A model generated the notes under the pieces. The model did not search any database. It was not told where the DNA came from and saw only the letters and a list, made by a program, of their open reading frames with translations. 33,879 nt of DNA, from positions 1-33,879 of the forward strand of contig ONPM01000008.1 in the NCBI GenBank assembly GCA_900319715.1. Direction: 5' to 3'. Shown piece by piece: positions 18,477 through 25,772 of this stretch (the stretch's first letter is position 1; each line of letters begins with the position of its first letter). A program made the position numbers and the translations under genes. The DNA is from an uncultured Prevotella sp. GTDB taxonomy: Bacteria; Bacteroidota; Bacteroidia; Bacteroidales; Bacteroidaceae.

Positions 18477-19664
18477 TTACTGATTAGCAAGACGGTAGAT
18501 GGCTGTCATATCAGCAGGGTTAAGCACCTCCATCGCACCGATATTCATCCTTCCACCACGACTGCACTTGGCGACAAGCGTCTCTATTTCCTCCTCCGTA
18601 GCCTGACGGCCAATCAGTCCGGGGATGCTCGTAGGCATGCCGATCTGATCGAAGAAGCGCTCAATGGCCTCAATGCCCCTCAGGGCGGTGGCACGGGGAT
18701 CGGTGAAATCGTTTCTCACACCCATCACGTTCACGGCGAACTGCACGAAGCGATTCAGGTGCTTGTCCATCACGTAGCGCGCCCAGGAGCCCCAGATAGC
18801 GGCAAGACCCGCACCGTGGGTCACGCCGAAGAGTCCGCTCAGTTCGTGCTCGAGTTTATGGCAGGCGAAATCCTTCTCCGTACCACACTCCGTCAGATCG
18901 TTGTGCGACAGCGAACTGGCCCACATGATAGCGGCACGGAAGCGATAGTCCTCGGGATTCTTCAGCACCTCGGGCACCGCCTCCTTCACTGTCTTCAGCA
19001 ATGCCTCGGCGATGGCATCCGTCAACAGGGCGTCTTCGTACTTCGAGAAGTAGCGCTCCATCGTGTGCATCATGATGTCTGTGGCTCCAGCGGCCGTCTG
19101 GTAAGGCGGTAGTGTATAGGTGCGCTCAGGGTTCATGATGGCGAACTTACAACGGCAGAGGTCGCTGTTCACACCCCGCTTGAGCATGCCCTCGTCCTGG
19201 GTGATCACGCAACTCGACGACATCTCACTTCCAGCGGCTGGAATCGTCAGCATCACACCTACGGGCAGACAAGCCTGAGGCACGGCCTTCCCGTCCCAGA
19301 AGTCCCACACGTCGCCCTCGTAGGGCACCCCGTAGGCGATGGCCTTGGCAGAGTCGATCACGCTACCGCCACCGACAGCCAGGATAAAGTCCACGCCCTC
19401 ACGACAACAGAGGCCGATACCCTCCTTCACCTTCGACAGCAGCGGATTGGGCACTACCCCACCCAACTCCACGAAGTCGATGCCTGCGTCGTTGAGCATC
19501 TGCTCCACCTTGTCGAGCAGACCGTAGCGACGGGCACTGCCACCACCGTAGTGGATAAGCACCTTCGTGCCACCATACTGTTTCACCAACTCCGGAAGCC
19601 TGGCCTCCGACTCCCGTCCGAACACCACCCGCGTCGGGGCATAGTAATTGAAGTCCTTCATCAT
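18477..19664 (-). CDS. Iron-containing alcohol dehydrogenase (butanol dehydrogenase type)
   Basis: This NAD(P)H-dependent reductase of aldehydes belongs to the group III (Fe-ADH) family. The start at MMKDFNYYAPTRVVFG is chosen over an ATG 33 bases upstream that lies in the promoter region. Visible are the nucleotide-binding GGGSVIDSAKAIA and the metal-site segments GATDIMMHTMERY and CHKLEHELSGLFGVTHGAGLA with several His. It is 395 residues, close to BdhA/YqhD-like enzymes. It is monocistronic, divergent from the muramidase gene and ends 137 bases upstream of the leu promoter. The physiological substrate is not known. Confidence 0.9.
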   Translation of the reverse strand: MMKDFNYYAPTRVVFGRESEARLPELVKQYGGTKVLIHYGGGSARRYGLLDKVEQMLNDAGIDFVELGGVVPNPLLSKVKEGIGLCCREGVDFILAVGGGSVIDSAKAIAYGVPYEGDVWDFWDGKAVPQACLPVGVMLTIPAAGSEMSSSCVITQDEGMLKRGVNSDLCRCKFAIMNPERTYTLPPYQTAAGATDIMMHTMERYFSKYEDALLTDAIAEALLKTVKEAVPEVLKNPEDYRFRAAIMWASSLSHNDLTECGTEKDFACHKLEHELSGLFGVTHGAGLAAIWGSWARYVMDKHLNRFVQFAVNVMGVRNDFTDPRATALRGIEAIERFFDQIGMPTSIPGLIGRQATEEEIETLVAKCSRGGRMNIGAMEVLNPADMTAIYRLANQ

Positions 19665-19694
19665 GTAATTAGCATTAAAACAATAATTCTGCTG

Positions 19695-19702
19695 CAAATA
19701 TA
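19695..19702 (-). promoter_or_regulatory. Alcohol dehydrogenase -7 box (TATATTTG)
   Basis: The minus-strand TATATTTG matches TAnnTTTG, but no well-spaced TTG lies upstream of it. The predicted leader is about 25 bases. Confidence 0.45.
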
Positions 19703-19724
19703 CGACTTTTTGAAGAGAATTACC

Positions 19725-19732
19725 TATCTTTG
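19725..19732 (+). promoter_or_regulatory. Muramidase -7 box (TATCTTTG)
   Basis: TATCTTTG followed by CG fits the -7 consensus and lies 13 bases before the ATG. No matching -33 element is present at the usual distance. It is back to back with the alcohol dehydrogenase promoter within 40 bases. Confidence 0.5.
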
Positions 19733-19745
19733 CGCCATAAAAATT

Positions 19746-21083
19746 ATGAAAAAGATAGTATTCAGCATATTAACCCCCTTGGCCGTACTCTTCCTGGCAG
19801 GTCTGATGACAGGCAAACCGGCACGTCATACGTTGCGCGTGATGAGTACTGTCGGGGATGAGCATACGGGGCTTCCGGCAGAGGACTCCGTACGCCGTCA
19901 GTCCGTTTCTTCCTCCCGTCTCCTGAAAGAAGAATTAGACTACTATATGGACCGTCACAACCTGCAGGACGAGGGTTACGAGATGGTGGTGGCCTTCGCT
20001 GGCGGCAAGCGTCACCAGGTGGCCGTCGACCGTTATATACCTCTTTGGAATGTAGGCACTTGGCAGGAACACCTGCGTGAGGGCACAGCCCTCGTCCTCG
20101 ACTCGATGGGCAGGACGTTGGTGGGCACCTGCCAGAACGACTCACTCGTCACGGGCATCAGGGTCGACACGCTGGGCAACTACGCTGGCGACTTCCTGCA
20201 TGAGAAATCATCAGGCCACGGTGCCTACACGCTCACCGACTCGCGTGGCTACTATGAGGGCCACTGGGCAGACGGGCGCCGTGAGGGCTTCGGGCTCTCG
20301 GCAGAGACGAAAGCCGGTGGCGAGTCCAGCCTGCGCGTGGGTATCTGGCGCAACGACCGTTTCATGGGCGAACGCATGCGCTACACCACCGAACGCATCT
20401 ACGGTATCGACATCTCACGCTACCAGCACGGCAAGGGCCGCAAGAAATATCCCATCCACTGGGACCGTCTGCGTATCACCCACGTGGGTAAGCGTGGCAG
20501 TCAGAACGTCAGCGGCAGTGCCGACTATCCCGTCTCGTTCGTCTACATCAAGTCCACGGAGGGTACGACCATCCGCAACAAGTACTTCGTCAACGACTAC
20601 GCCAAAGCCCGCAAGCAGGGCATCCGCACAGGCGCCTACCACTTCTGGTCTGTGCGCAGGAGCGGTGCCGAGCAGGCCAATTACTTCATCCGCAACACCC
20701 TCTTCCGCAGTGGCGACCTCCCGCCCGTGCTCGATATCGAGCCTTCTGACGCCCAGATCAAGATGATGGGAGGCGAAGACCGGATGTTCGAACACATCCG
20801 CACGTGGCTGAGGATGGTGGAGCGCTATACGGGCGTGAAGCCCATCCTCTACGTCAACCAGCGGTTCGTCAATAAGTACCTGTCGAAGCAGGCCGACCTG
20901 AAGCGCGACTACAGCGTGTGGATTGCCCGTTACAGCGAGTACAAGCCCGACGTCAGGCTCACCTATTGGCAACTCTCCTCCGACGGGCGCGTGGCCGGTA
21001 TCCAGGGCGACGTAGACATCAATGTGTTCAACGGCTACCAGAGCCAGTTTGAGACGTTCCTCAAGGAAACAACGATCAAGTAG
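19746..21083 (+). CDS. GH25 muramidase (lysozyme) with N-terminal MORN-like repeats
   Basis: The start at 19746 gives MKKIVFSILTPLAVLFLAGL, a signal or membrane anchor. Longer upstream frames overlap the neighbouring gene. Residues about 140-210 contain MORN-like units (GYYEGHWADGRREGFGLS, VGIWRNDRFMGERM). The GH25 domain runs from about 219 to the end, with Asp222 in GIDISRYQ and the catalytic DIE (Asp330-Glu332) in PVLDIEPSD. It probably cleaves the MurNAc-GlcNAc bond of peptidoglycan in the periplasm or outside. It is 445 residues and followed by rlmH after a short repeat spacer. Confidence 0.9.
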   Translation: MKKIVFSILTPLAVLFLAGLMTGKPARHTLRVMSTVGDEHTGLPAEDSVRRQSVSSSRLLKEELDYYMDRHNLQDEGYEMVVAFAGGKRHQVAVDRYIPLWNVGTWQEHLREGTALVLDSMGRTLVGTCQNDSLVTGIRVDTLGNYAGDFLHEKSSGHGAYTLTDSRGYYEGHWADGRREGFGLSAETKAGGESSLRVGIWRNDRFMGERMRYTTERIYGIDISRYQHGKGRKKYPIHWDRLRITHVGKRGSQNVSGSADYPVSFVYIKSTEGTTIRNKYFVNDYAKARKQGIRTGAYHFWSVRRSGAEQANYFIRNTLFRSGDLPPVLDIEPSDAQIKMMGGEDRMFEHIRTWLRMVERYTGVKPILYVNQRFVNKYLSKQADLKRDYSVWIARYSEYKPDVRLTYWQLSSDGRVAGIQGDVDINVFNGYQSQFETFLKETTIK

Positions 21084-21092
21084 TTTCTCTTT

Positions 21093-21129
21093 GTTTACAG
21101 TTTACGGTTTACGGTTTACAGATGATTAC
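21093..21129 (+). repeat. TTTACNG heptamer array between the muramidase gene and rlmH
   Basis: Four TTTACNG units are followed by ATGATTAC, in the same orientation relative to transcription as the arrays after leuA and before leuB. It ends ten bases before the rlmH ATG. Confidence 0.75.
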
Positions 21130-21139
21130 ACTTTAGGAT

Positions 21140-21610
21140 ATGAAGACGATTTTGATTCTGGTGGGGAAGACGACGGATAAGCACTTCCAGGCAGGGATTT
21201 CAGACTACGTGGAGCGCATCGGGCACTATATGCCCTTCGAACTCGTGACAATACCAGAACTGAAGAATACGAAGAGCCTGACGGAGGAACAGCAGAAGAC
21301 CGCCGAGGGAGAACTGATCCTGAAACAACTGCAGACCAGTGATACCGTCGTGCTGCTCGATGAACACGGAAAGGAATTTCGAAGCATAGAGTTCGCCCGT
21401 TGGCTGGAACAGAAACGGACCACTGCCCGTCGCCTTGTGTTCATCATCGGAGGTCCTTACGGATTCTCGCCTGTGGTCTATGCCCGTGCCAACGAACAAC
21501 TGTCCCTCTCGAAGATGACCTTCTCCCATCAGATGATCCGCCTCGTGTTCACCGAACAAGTCTATCGAGCCTGTACCATCATCCGCGGCGAACCCTACCA
21601 CCATGAGTAG
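21140..21610 (+). CDS. rlmH: 23S rRNA pseudouridine-1915 N3-methyltransferase
   Basis: This SPOUT-family methyltransferase modifies pseudouridine 1915 in helix 69 of 23S rRNA. At 156 residues it is of standard length. The AdoMet-binding trefoil knot shows FIIGGPYGFSP and LSLSKMTFSHQMIRLVFTEQ, and the C terminus RACTIIRGEPYHHE is characteristic. It lies 56 bases downstream of the muramidase gene and probably shares its transcript. Its TAG stop codon is the first unit of another TTTACGG repeat. Confidence 0.96.
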   Translation: MKTILILVGKTTDKHFQAGISDYVERIGHYMPFELVTIPELKNTKSLTEEQQKTAEGELILKQLQTSDTVVLLDEHGKEFRSIEFARWLEQKRTTARRLVFIIGGPYGFSPVVYARANEQLSLSKMTFSHQMIRLVFTEQVYRACTIIRGEPYHHE

Positions 21611-21630
21611 TTTACGGTTTACGGTTTACA
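21608..21630 (+). repeat. TTTACGG repeat starting at the rlmH stop codon
   Basis: TAG of rlmH is followed directly by TTTACGG, TTTACGG and TTTACA, seven bases before the end of the convergent Lrp gene. It has the same stop-codon junction as seen after leuA and after the citramalate-synthase-like gene. Confidence 0.7.
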
Positions 21631-21636
21631 AAAACC

Positions 21637-22101
21637 CTAAATATTCACTCCAAACGTCTGCTTCGCCTCGCTCATCACGAACGTACTCTCGATAGAGGCC
21701 AGACTCTCGATCTCACCCAGTTTGTTAAGCACAAACTCCTGATAATGTTTCATGTCGCGTGCGCGTACCTTTAATAAATAATCATAGGCGCCCGAGGTGT
21801 TATAACACTCCGTGACCTCTGGGATGCGCTGTATGCGACGCACGAAACTGTCGGCAATCTCGTGGTTGATCTGCTTCAGTTTCACCTTGCAGTACACCTG
21901 AAGCCCCAGCCCCAGTTTCTCTGGGTCGAGCACCGCCACATACTTCTTGATGTAACCCTGCTTCTCGAGCCGTTTCTGCCGTTCAAACACGGGCGTGGGC
22001 GTCAGATGGACGGCATCAGCCAACTCTTTCGTGGTCAGTTTCGCGTTCTTTTGCAGCGTCTTGAGTATCTGCAGGTCTGTTTCGTCTAATTTCGTTGCCA
22101 T
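21637..22101 (-). CDS. Lrp/AsnC family transcriptional regulator
   Basis: The protein has 154 residues: an N-terminal winged helix-turn-helix (DETDLQILKTLQKNAKLTTK onwards to about residue 60) and a C-terminal RAM ligand-binding domain (residues about 65-150, including VTECYNTSGAYDYLLKVRA). The family senses amino acids and controls amino-acid metabolism genes. It is divergent from the metY region and has its own promoter. Which genes it controls cannot be told here. metY and the leu operon are reasonable candidates by family knowledge only. Confidence 0.93.
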   Translation of the reverse strand: MATKLDETDLQILKTLQKNAKLTTKELADAVHLTPTPVFERQKRLEKQGYIKKYVAVLDPEKLGLGLQVYCKVKLKQINHEIADSFVRRIQRIPEVTECYNTSGAYDYLLKVRARDMKHYQEFVLNKLGEIESLASIESTFVMSEAKQTFGVNI

Positions 22102-22163
22102 AGTTCAGAATTCTCTTGTTTCGTTGTTACGGGTCGAAATGGAAAAATTATCCATTCTGCGTG

Positions 22164-22194
22164 CAAAAGTAGGAATATTTTCTGATATATGCAA
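22164..22194 (-). promoter_or_regulatory. Lrp gene promoter (TTG-N20-TACTTTTG)
   Basis: On the minus strand TTG (22194-22192), a 20-base spacer and TACTTTTG (22171-22164) fit the consensus. The leader is about 55 bases. Confidence 0.6.
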
Positions 22195-22239
22195 GAATTC
22201 AGGAGAATATTTCCAATCTGGTTTTAGTGATGGAATACC

Positions 22240-22373
22240 TGGTTATGGTGTTAGAGATGCCTGGTTACAGAGTTAGAGACGCCTAGTCATAGAGTTAGCG
22301 ATGCCTTCTATACCCCTATAGGAGGCATTCCTTACTGTTGTGGAAGGCATTGGAATGAGTCGTGGAAGGCATC
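22240..22373. repeat. Array of degenerate 22-base repeats
   Basis: Three contiguous 22-base units (22240-22261, 22262-22283, 22284-22305) follow the pattern TRGTYAYRGNGTTAGNGAYGCC. Then comes a 24-base hairpin-like unit (22306-22329) and two further 22-base units ending GTGGAAGGCATY (22330-22351, 22352-22373). The second set has its GGCAT motif inverted relative to the ATGCC of the first. A weaker unit may precede the array. There are no spacers between units. Confidence 0.75.
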
Positions 22374-22461
22374 AGAACGACCGTTAAGTATATATATTTA
22401 TCAACGCACCCGCGGTTTTGCCATGCAGGGATTGCAAAATCAGAACGTGATTCAGGCAGTC

Positions 22462-22599
22462 TGTGACAGTTGTGACAGTTGTGACAATTAAATTTTCACC
22501 CACTTCAACAATATTATTATATATATAATATATTATATATATAATAATAAAATTCTACTCCACATTTTTCCCGCGAAAATAACTGTCACAACTGTCACA
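22462..22599. repeat. 138-base symmetric structure: TGTGACAGT repeats around a 38-base AT palindrome
   Basis: The left side has TGTGACAGT, TGTGACAGT and TGTGACA in tandem. The right side has the inverted copy (19 bases identical, 22581-22599). Exactly midway lies a perfect 38-base palindrome of only A and T (22512-22549). No coding frame is evident. The adjacent bases 22374-22461 and 22600-22760 show no gene or recognisable RNA element. Confidence 0.8.
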
Positions 22600-22763
22600 C
22601 CTTGCTCTTCTGCCGTACAGGGCTGTATGATTAGCACTTATCTGCCTGCCACCAAGGCTGTTTTGGTGTTTTATTCTGTTTCACTGGGTAAGAGCAGGGC
22701 TTCTTGGAATAATACTCTGAGAATTTGCGGAATATAGTTATATCTTCTGGAATCAGACTAAAA

Positions 22764-22795
22764 TTTGGGTAATATTTCTAAACGCCGTACCTTTG
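22764..22795 (+). promoter_or_regulatory. metY promoter (TTTG-N20-TACCTTTG)
   Basis: TTTG (22764-22767), a 20-base spacer and TACCTTTG (22788-22795) match exactly. The predicted start near 22802 leaves a 66-base A-rich leader with AAAGGA shortly before the ATG. Confidence 0.75.
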
Positions 22796-22867
22796 CACCG
22801 TCGAAAAGACACAAAACAGAGAACATCATAAAATTACAAACATTATAATAAAAGAAAGGAAAAGATT

Positions 22868-24154
22868 ATGAGTAAGAAAGACTATCGCTTCGAGACTTTG
22901 CAACTGCATGTAGGCCAGGAACAGGCCGACCCCGCTACTGATGCCCGTGCCGTACCCATCTACCAGACCACATCGTATGTGTTCCACAACTCCCAGCATG
23001 CTGCCGACCGCTTCGGCCTGCGCGATGCCGGTAATATCTACGGACGCCTGACCAACTCGACCCAGGGTGTGTTTGAGGACCGTGTCGCTGCGCTGGAGGG
23101 CGGTGTGGCCGGCCTGGCCGTCGCCTCGGGCGCTGCTGCCATCACCTACGCCCTACAGAACATCGCGCAGGCAGGAGATCATATCGTGGCCGCTGACAAC
23201 CTCTACGGCGGCTCGTACAACCTGATCACCCACACGCTGGCTACGCAGGGCATCACCAACACGATCATCAACGTGAACGACCTGGAAGCCCTCGAGGCAG
23301 CCATCCAACCCAACACTAAAGTAGTATATGCTGAGACCTTTGGTAATCCTAACAGTGATGTGCTCGACCTCGAGGGCGTGGCCGCTGTGGCTCATAAGCA
23401 CGGCATCCCGCTGATCGTGGACAACACCTTCGGCACCCCCTACCTGATCCGCCCGCTGGAGCATGGGGCAGACATCGTGGTTCACTCGGCCACAAAGTTC
23501 CTCGGTGGTCACGGAAGCAGCCTGGGCGGTGTCATCGTCGACGGCGGCAAGTTCGACTGGAAGGCCAACGACAAGTTCCCCACCCTCTCGAAGCCCGACC
23601 CTTCGTATCATGGCATCGTGTTTGCCGACGCCGTGGGAGCCGCTGCCTACGTTACTCGTATCCGTGCCGTCATCCTGCGTGATACGGGTGCCGCCATCTC
23701 GCCCTTCAACGCCTTCATCCTGCTGCAGGGCGTCGAGACGCTGAGTCTGCGTGTGGAGCGTCATGTGGAGAACGCGCTGAAGGTGGTCGATTTCCTGACC
23801 AGCCATCCGAAGGTGGCGAAGGTGAACCATCCCGCCCTGGAGAGTCATCACGACCACCAACTCTATAAGAAGTACTTCCCCAACGGCGGTGCCTCGATCT
23901 TCACCTTCGAGATCAAGGGCGGACAGGAAGAGGCCTGGAAGTTCATCGACGCCCTGCAGATCTTCTCGCTGCTGGCCAACGTGGCTGACGTGAAGAGCCT
24001 CGTGATCCATCCCTACACCACCACCCACTCGCAACTCTCGCCCGAGGAACTGGCCGAGCAGCACATCACACCCTCGACCATCCGACTGAGCATCGGAACG
24101 GAGCACATCGACGACATCATCGACGACCTGTCGCAGGCTTTTGATAAGATTTAG
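22868..24154 (+). CDS. metY: O-acetylhomoserine sulfhydrylase / aminocarboxypropyltransferase
   Basis: This PLP enzyme of the Cys/Met metabolism family forms homocysteine from O-acetylhomoserine and sulfide, in methionine synthesis. At 428 residues it is the longer MetY form rather than MetB/MetC (about 380-400). The PLP lysine is Lys210 in VVHSATKFLGGHG. Other family segments are IYQTTSYVF, the YGRLTNST active-site loop and VDNTFGTPYL. The C terminus SIGTEHIDDIIDDLSQA is typical. It has its own strong consensus promoter. The EFR1 gene follows 60 bases later with a separate -7 box. Confidence 0.94.
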   Translation: MSKKDYRFETLQLHVGQEQADPATDARAVPIYQTTSYVFHNSQHAADRFGLRDAGNIYGRLTNSTQGVFEDRVAALEGGVAGLAVASGAAAITYALQNIAQAGDHIVAADNLYGGSYNLITHTLATQGITNTIINVNDLEALEAAIQPNTKVVYAETFGNPNSDVLDLEGVAAVAHKHGIPLIVDNTFGTPYLIRPLEHGADIVVHSATKFLGGHGSSLGGVIVDGGKFDWKANDKFPTLSKPDPSYHGIVFADAVGAAAYVTRIRAVILRDTGAAISPFNAFILLQGVETLSLRVERHVENALKVVDFLTSHPKVAKVNHPALESHHDHQLYKKYFPNGGASIFTFEIKGGQEEAWKFIDALQIFSLLANVADVKSLVIHPYTTTHSQLSPEELAEQHITPSTIRLSIGTEHIDDIIDDLSQAFDKI

Positions 24155-24198
24155 GTAAAATAATCCGGGAAAAAGGGCGTTATCTGTGGCTTTATTCG

Positions 24199-24206
24199 TA
24201 CCTTTG
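24199..24206 (+). promoter_or_regulatory. EFR1 gene -7 box (TACCTTTG) very close to the ATG
   Basis: TACCTTTG ends eight bases before the start codon, so transcription would begin within about three bases of the ATG and yield a nearly leaderless mRNA. No -33 TTG is found at the usual distance. Readthrough from metY is the alternative. Confidence 0.4.
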
Positions 24207-24214
24207 CCGACGAT

Positions 24215-25036
24215 ATGATATTCTATTTCTCAGGCACAGGCAATACGAAATGGGTGGCAGGACAGATAGCCCAAGCCATCGGAGAAGAGTTACTCTACAT
24301 ACCCGACCTCATCAGGAAGGGACAGTACGAACACACATGTCACGTGGGGGAGCGGATCGGATTCTGCTTCCCCACGCACGGCTGGCAGCCGCCAAGGATC
24401 GTGAGGGAGTTTATCAGGAGGTTGAGGGTGAACAGACCACCCCAGGGCTCTTCTGACTCAGAAGGGGAGATATTCTGCTGGGCACTGACCACCTGCGGCG
24501 ACAACATGGGTGAGGCCATGACGATCCTGAACAAAGAACTGGCTTCGAACCCGCACCTGCGGGGTGCCGGAGGCCAGCCGTTGCAGGCCGAGACACAGTT
24601 TGCCGTGATCATGCCGGAGAGTTACGTCTGCCTGCCGTTCATGAAGACGGACTCCGAAGAGAAGGAGGCCATGAAGATCGAACTGGCGACGCTGCAGATG
24701 CCCCATATCATCCAGATGATCGATGAACGGCGCTCTGGCATCATGGAACTGGAAAAAGGCGCTACGCCACGACTCTATTCATACGTGATAGGCGGCTACT
24801 TCAACAAGAGGATGATAACAGACAAGAAGTTCACCGTCGACGAGGATGTTTGTACCAAGTGCGGCAAGTGCTCCAGGGTGTGTCCTGTGGACAATATCAA
24901 AGGTACACCGCCCGCATGGATTCATAACGGACGGTGTACCTCCTGTCTGGCCTGCTATCACTACTGTCCTGTGCACGCGATTAACTTCGGCAAGATTACG
25001 AGGAAGAGAGAGCAGTATTATTTCGGTAGAAGATGA
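24215..25036 (+). CDS. EFR1 family flavodoxin-ferredoxin protein with repeat-derived insertion
   Basis: This is a predicted cytoplasmic electron carrier. The N-terminal flavodoxin-like domain has the FMN phosphate loop FSGTGNTKW (residues 5-13) and the family signature TTCGDNMG (92-99). The C-terminal part binds two [4Fe-4S] clusters through Cys213, 216, 219, 223 and Cys241, 244, 247, 251. It is 273 residues. Residues about 73-86 (VNRPPQGSSDSEGEI region) are encoded by a half copy of the palindromic repeat described here and look like an insertion just before the conserved WALTTCGDN strand. A repeat half-copy also follows the gene. Confidence 0.88.
   Translation: MIFYFSGTGNTKWVAGQIAQAIGEELLYIPDLIRKGQYEHTCHVGERIGFCFPTHGWQPPRIVREFIRRLRVNRPPQGSSDSEGEIFCWALTTCGDNMGEAMTILNKELASNPHLRGAGGQPLQAETQFAVIMPESYVCLPFMKTDSEEKEAMKIELATLQMPHIIQMIDERRSGIMELEKGATPRLYSYVIGGYFNKRMITDKKFTVDEDVCTKCGKCSRVCPVDNIKGTPPAWIHNGRCTSCLACYHYCPVHAINFGKITRKREQYYFGRR
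24430..24471 (+). repeat. Palindromic repeat E3 (half copy), in frame inside the EFR1 gene
   Basis: GAACAGACCACCCC and CTTCTGACTCAGAAGGGGAGAT match the right arm of the copy at 39-149, including the terminal hairpin (CTTCTGACTCAGAAG). It is 42 bases, 14 codons, without a stop. The distal part is read in the same frame as in the DUF3987 gene, giving DSEGE here and DSGGE there. Confidence 0.75.
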
Positions 25037-25051
25037 ACGGGGAATAGCCGT

Positions 25052-25101
25052 GTTCAGCCCACCCCGCCCTGACGGCACCCTCCAGACTTTGGAGGGGAAA
25101 T
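25052..25101. repeat. Palindromic repeat E4 (half copy) between the EFR1 gene and yggS
   Basis: GTTCAGCCCACCCCGCCCTG, ACGGCACCCTCC and a terminal CTCCAGACTTTGGAG hairpin followed by GGGAAAT match the right arm of the copy at 39-149. Its last base is the first base of the yggS stop triplet on the other strand, so it sits flush against the 3' ends of two convergent genes. Confidence 0.75.
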
Positions 25102-25772
25102 TAATAGACACGGGGGCCGAAGATGGCCGTTCCCACACGGACCATCGTCGTACGCGTCTCGAGGGCGATGGGATAATCGTCGCTCATGCCCCACGACCGT
25201 TCGCAGAAAGCATCGTCATCAGCGAAATACGCGGCCTTCACCTCATCGAAGAAGTCGGCTGCTGTCTGCATCTCACGACGGATCTGATCACGGTCGTCGA
25301 CAAACGACGCCATCATCATCAGACCGCAGATGCGCACGTGTGCCATCCCACGCCATTCGCCATCAGCCAGCAGTTCGCGACAGGCGTCAAGCGAGAGGCC
25401 ATACTTGGTGGCTTCCTCAGCGATATGCAACTCCAGCAGCACGTTGACAACCCTGTCGCATTTCTCAGCCTGACGGTTAATCTCCCGCAAGAGCCTGATG
25501 GAGTCAACAGCCTCAATCATAGACACATACGGAACGATATATTTCACCTTGTTGGTCTGAAGATGACCAATGAAATGCCACTCGATATCCTTAGGCAGCG
25601 ACTCGTGTTTCTGACGCAGTTCCTGTTCGTGACTCTCGCCGAAGATGCGCTGACCCTCCTCGTAGGCCGCCAGGATGTAGTCGTCAGGATGGTATTTGGA
25701 AATGGCCACAAGGCGGACTCCCTGCGGCAACGTGTCGAGGACACGGTGCAGATTTCCTTTGACGTCGAACAT
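25101..25772 (-). CDS. yggS: YggS/PLPBP family pyridoxal phosphate homeostasis protein
   Basis: This small fold-type III PLP-binding protein is involved in B6 and amino-acid homeostasis and has no clear catalysis. The PLP lysine is in the segment LVAISKYHPDDYI near residue 26, and other family segments are FGESHEQEL, EWHFIGHLQTNK and the C-terminal TMVRVGTAIFGPR. It has 223 residues from the ATG at 25772. That ATG shares its A with the TGA stop of the upstream DUF4494 gene (TGATG), which favours it over a GTG one codon earlier and indicates translational coupling. Confidence 0.93.
   Translation of the reverse strand: MFDVKGNLHRVLDTLPQGVRLVAISKYHPDDYILAAYEEGQRIFGESHEQELRQKHESLPKDIEWHFIGHLQTNKVKYIVPYVSMIEAVDSIRLLREINRQAEKCDRVVNVLLELHIAEEATKYGLSLDACRELLADGEWRGMAHVRICGLMMMASFVDDRDQIRREMQTAADFFDEVKAAYFADDDAFCERSWGMSDDYPIALETRTTMVRVGTAIFGPRVY

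Noticed and set aside
18415..18486. Small protein gene of 23 codons
   Set aside because: No promoter or recognisable family, an in-frame stop two codons upstream, and overlap with the alcohol dehydrogenase 3' end; kept only as an unexplained block.
19551..19745. Extended N terminus of the GH25 protein
   Set aside because: The extension overlaps the divergent alcohol dehydrogenase gene and both promoters. The ATG at 19746 gives a proper signal peptide.
22240..22373. CRISPR array
   Set aside because: The units are contiguous and degenerate, without unique spacers, and no cas gene is present.
22600..22867. SAM or other riboswitch before metY
   Set aside because: The clear promoter starts transcription near 22802, leaving a 66-base A-rich leader with no stable folded core or terminator.
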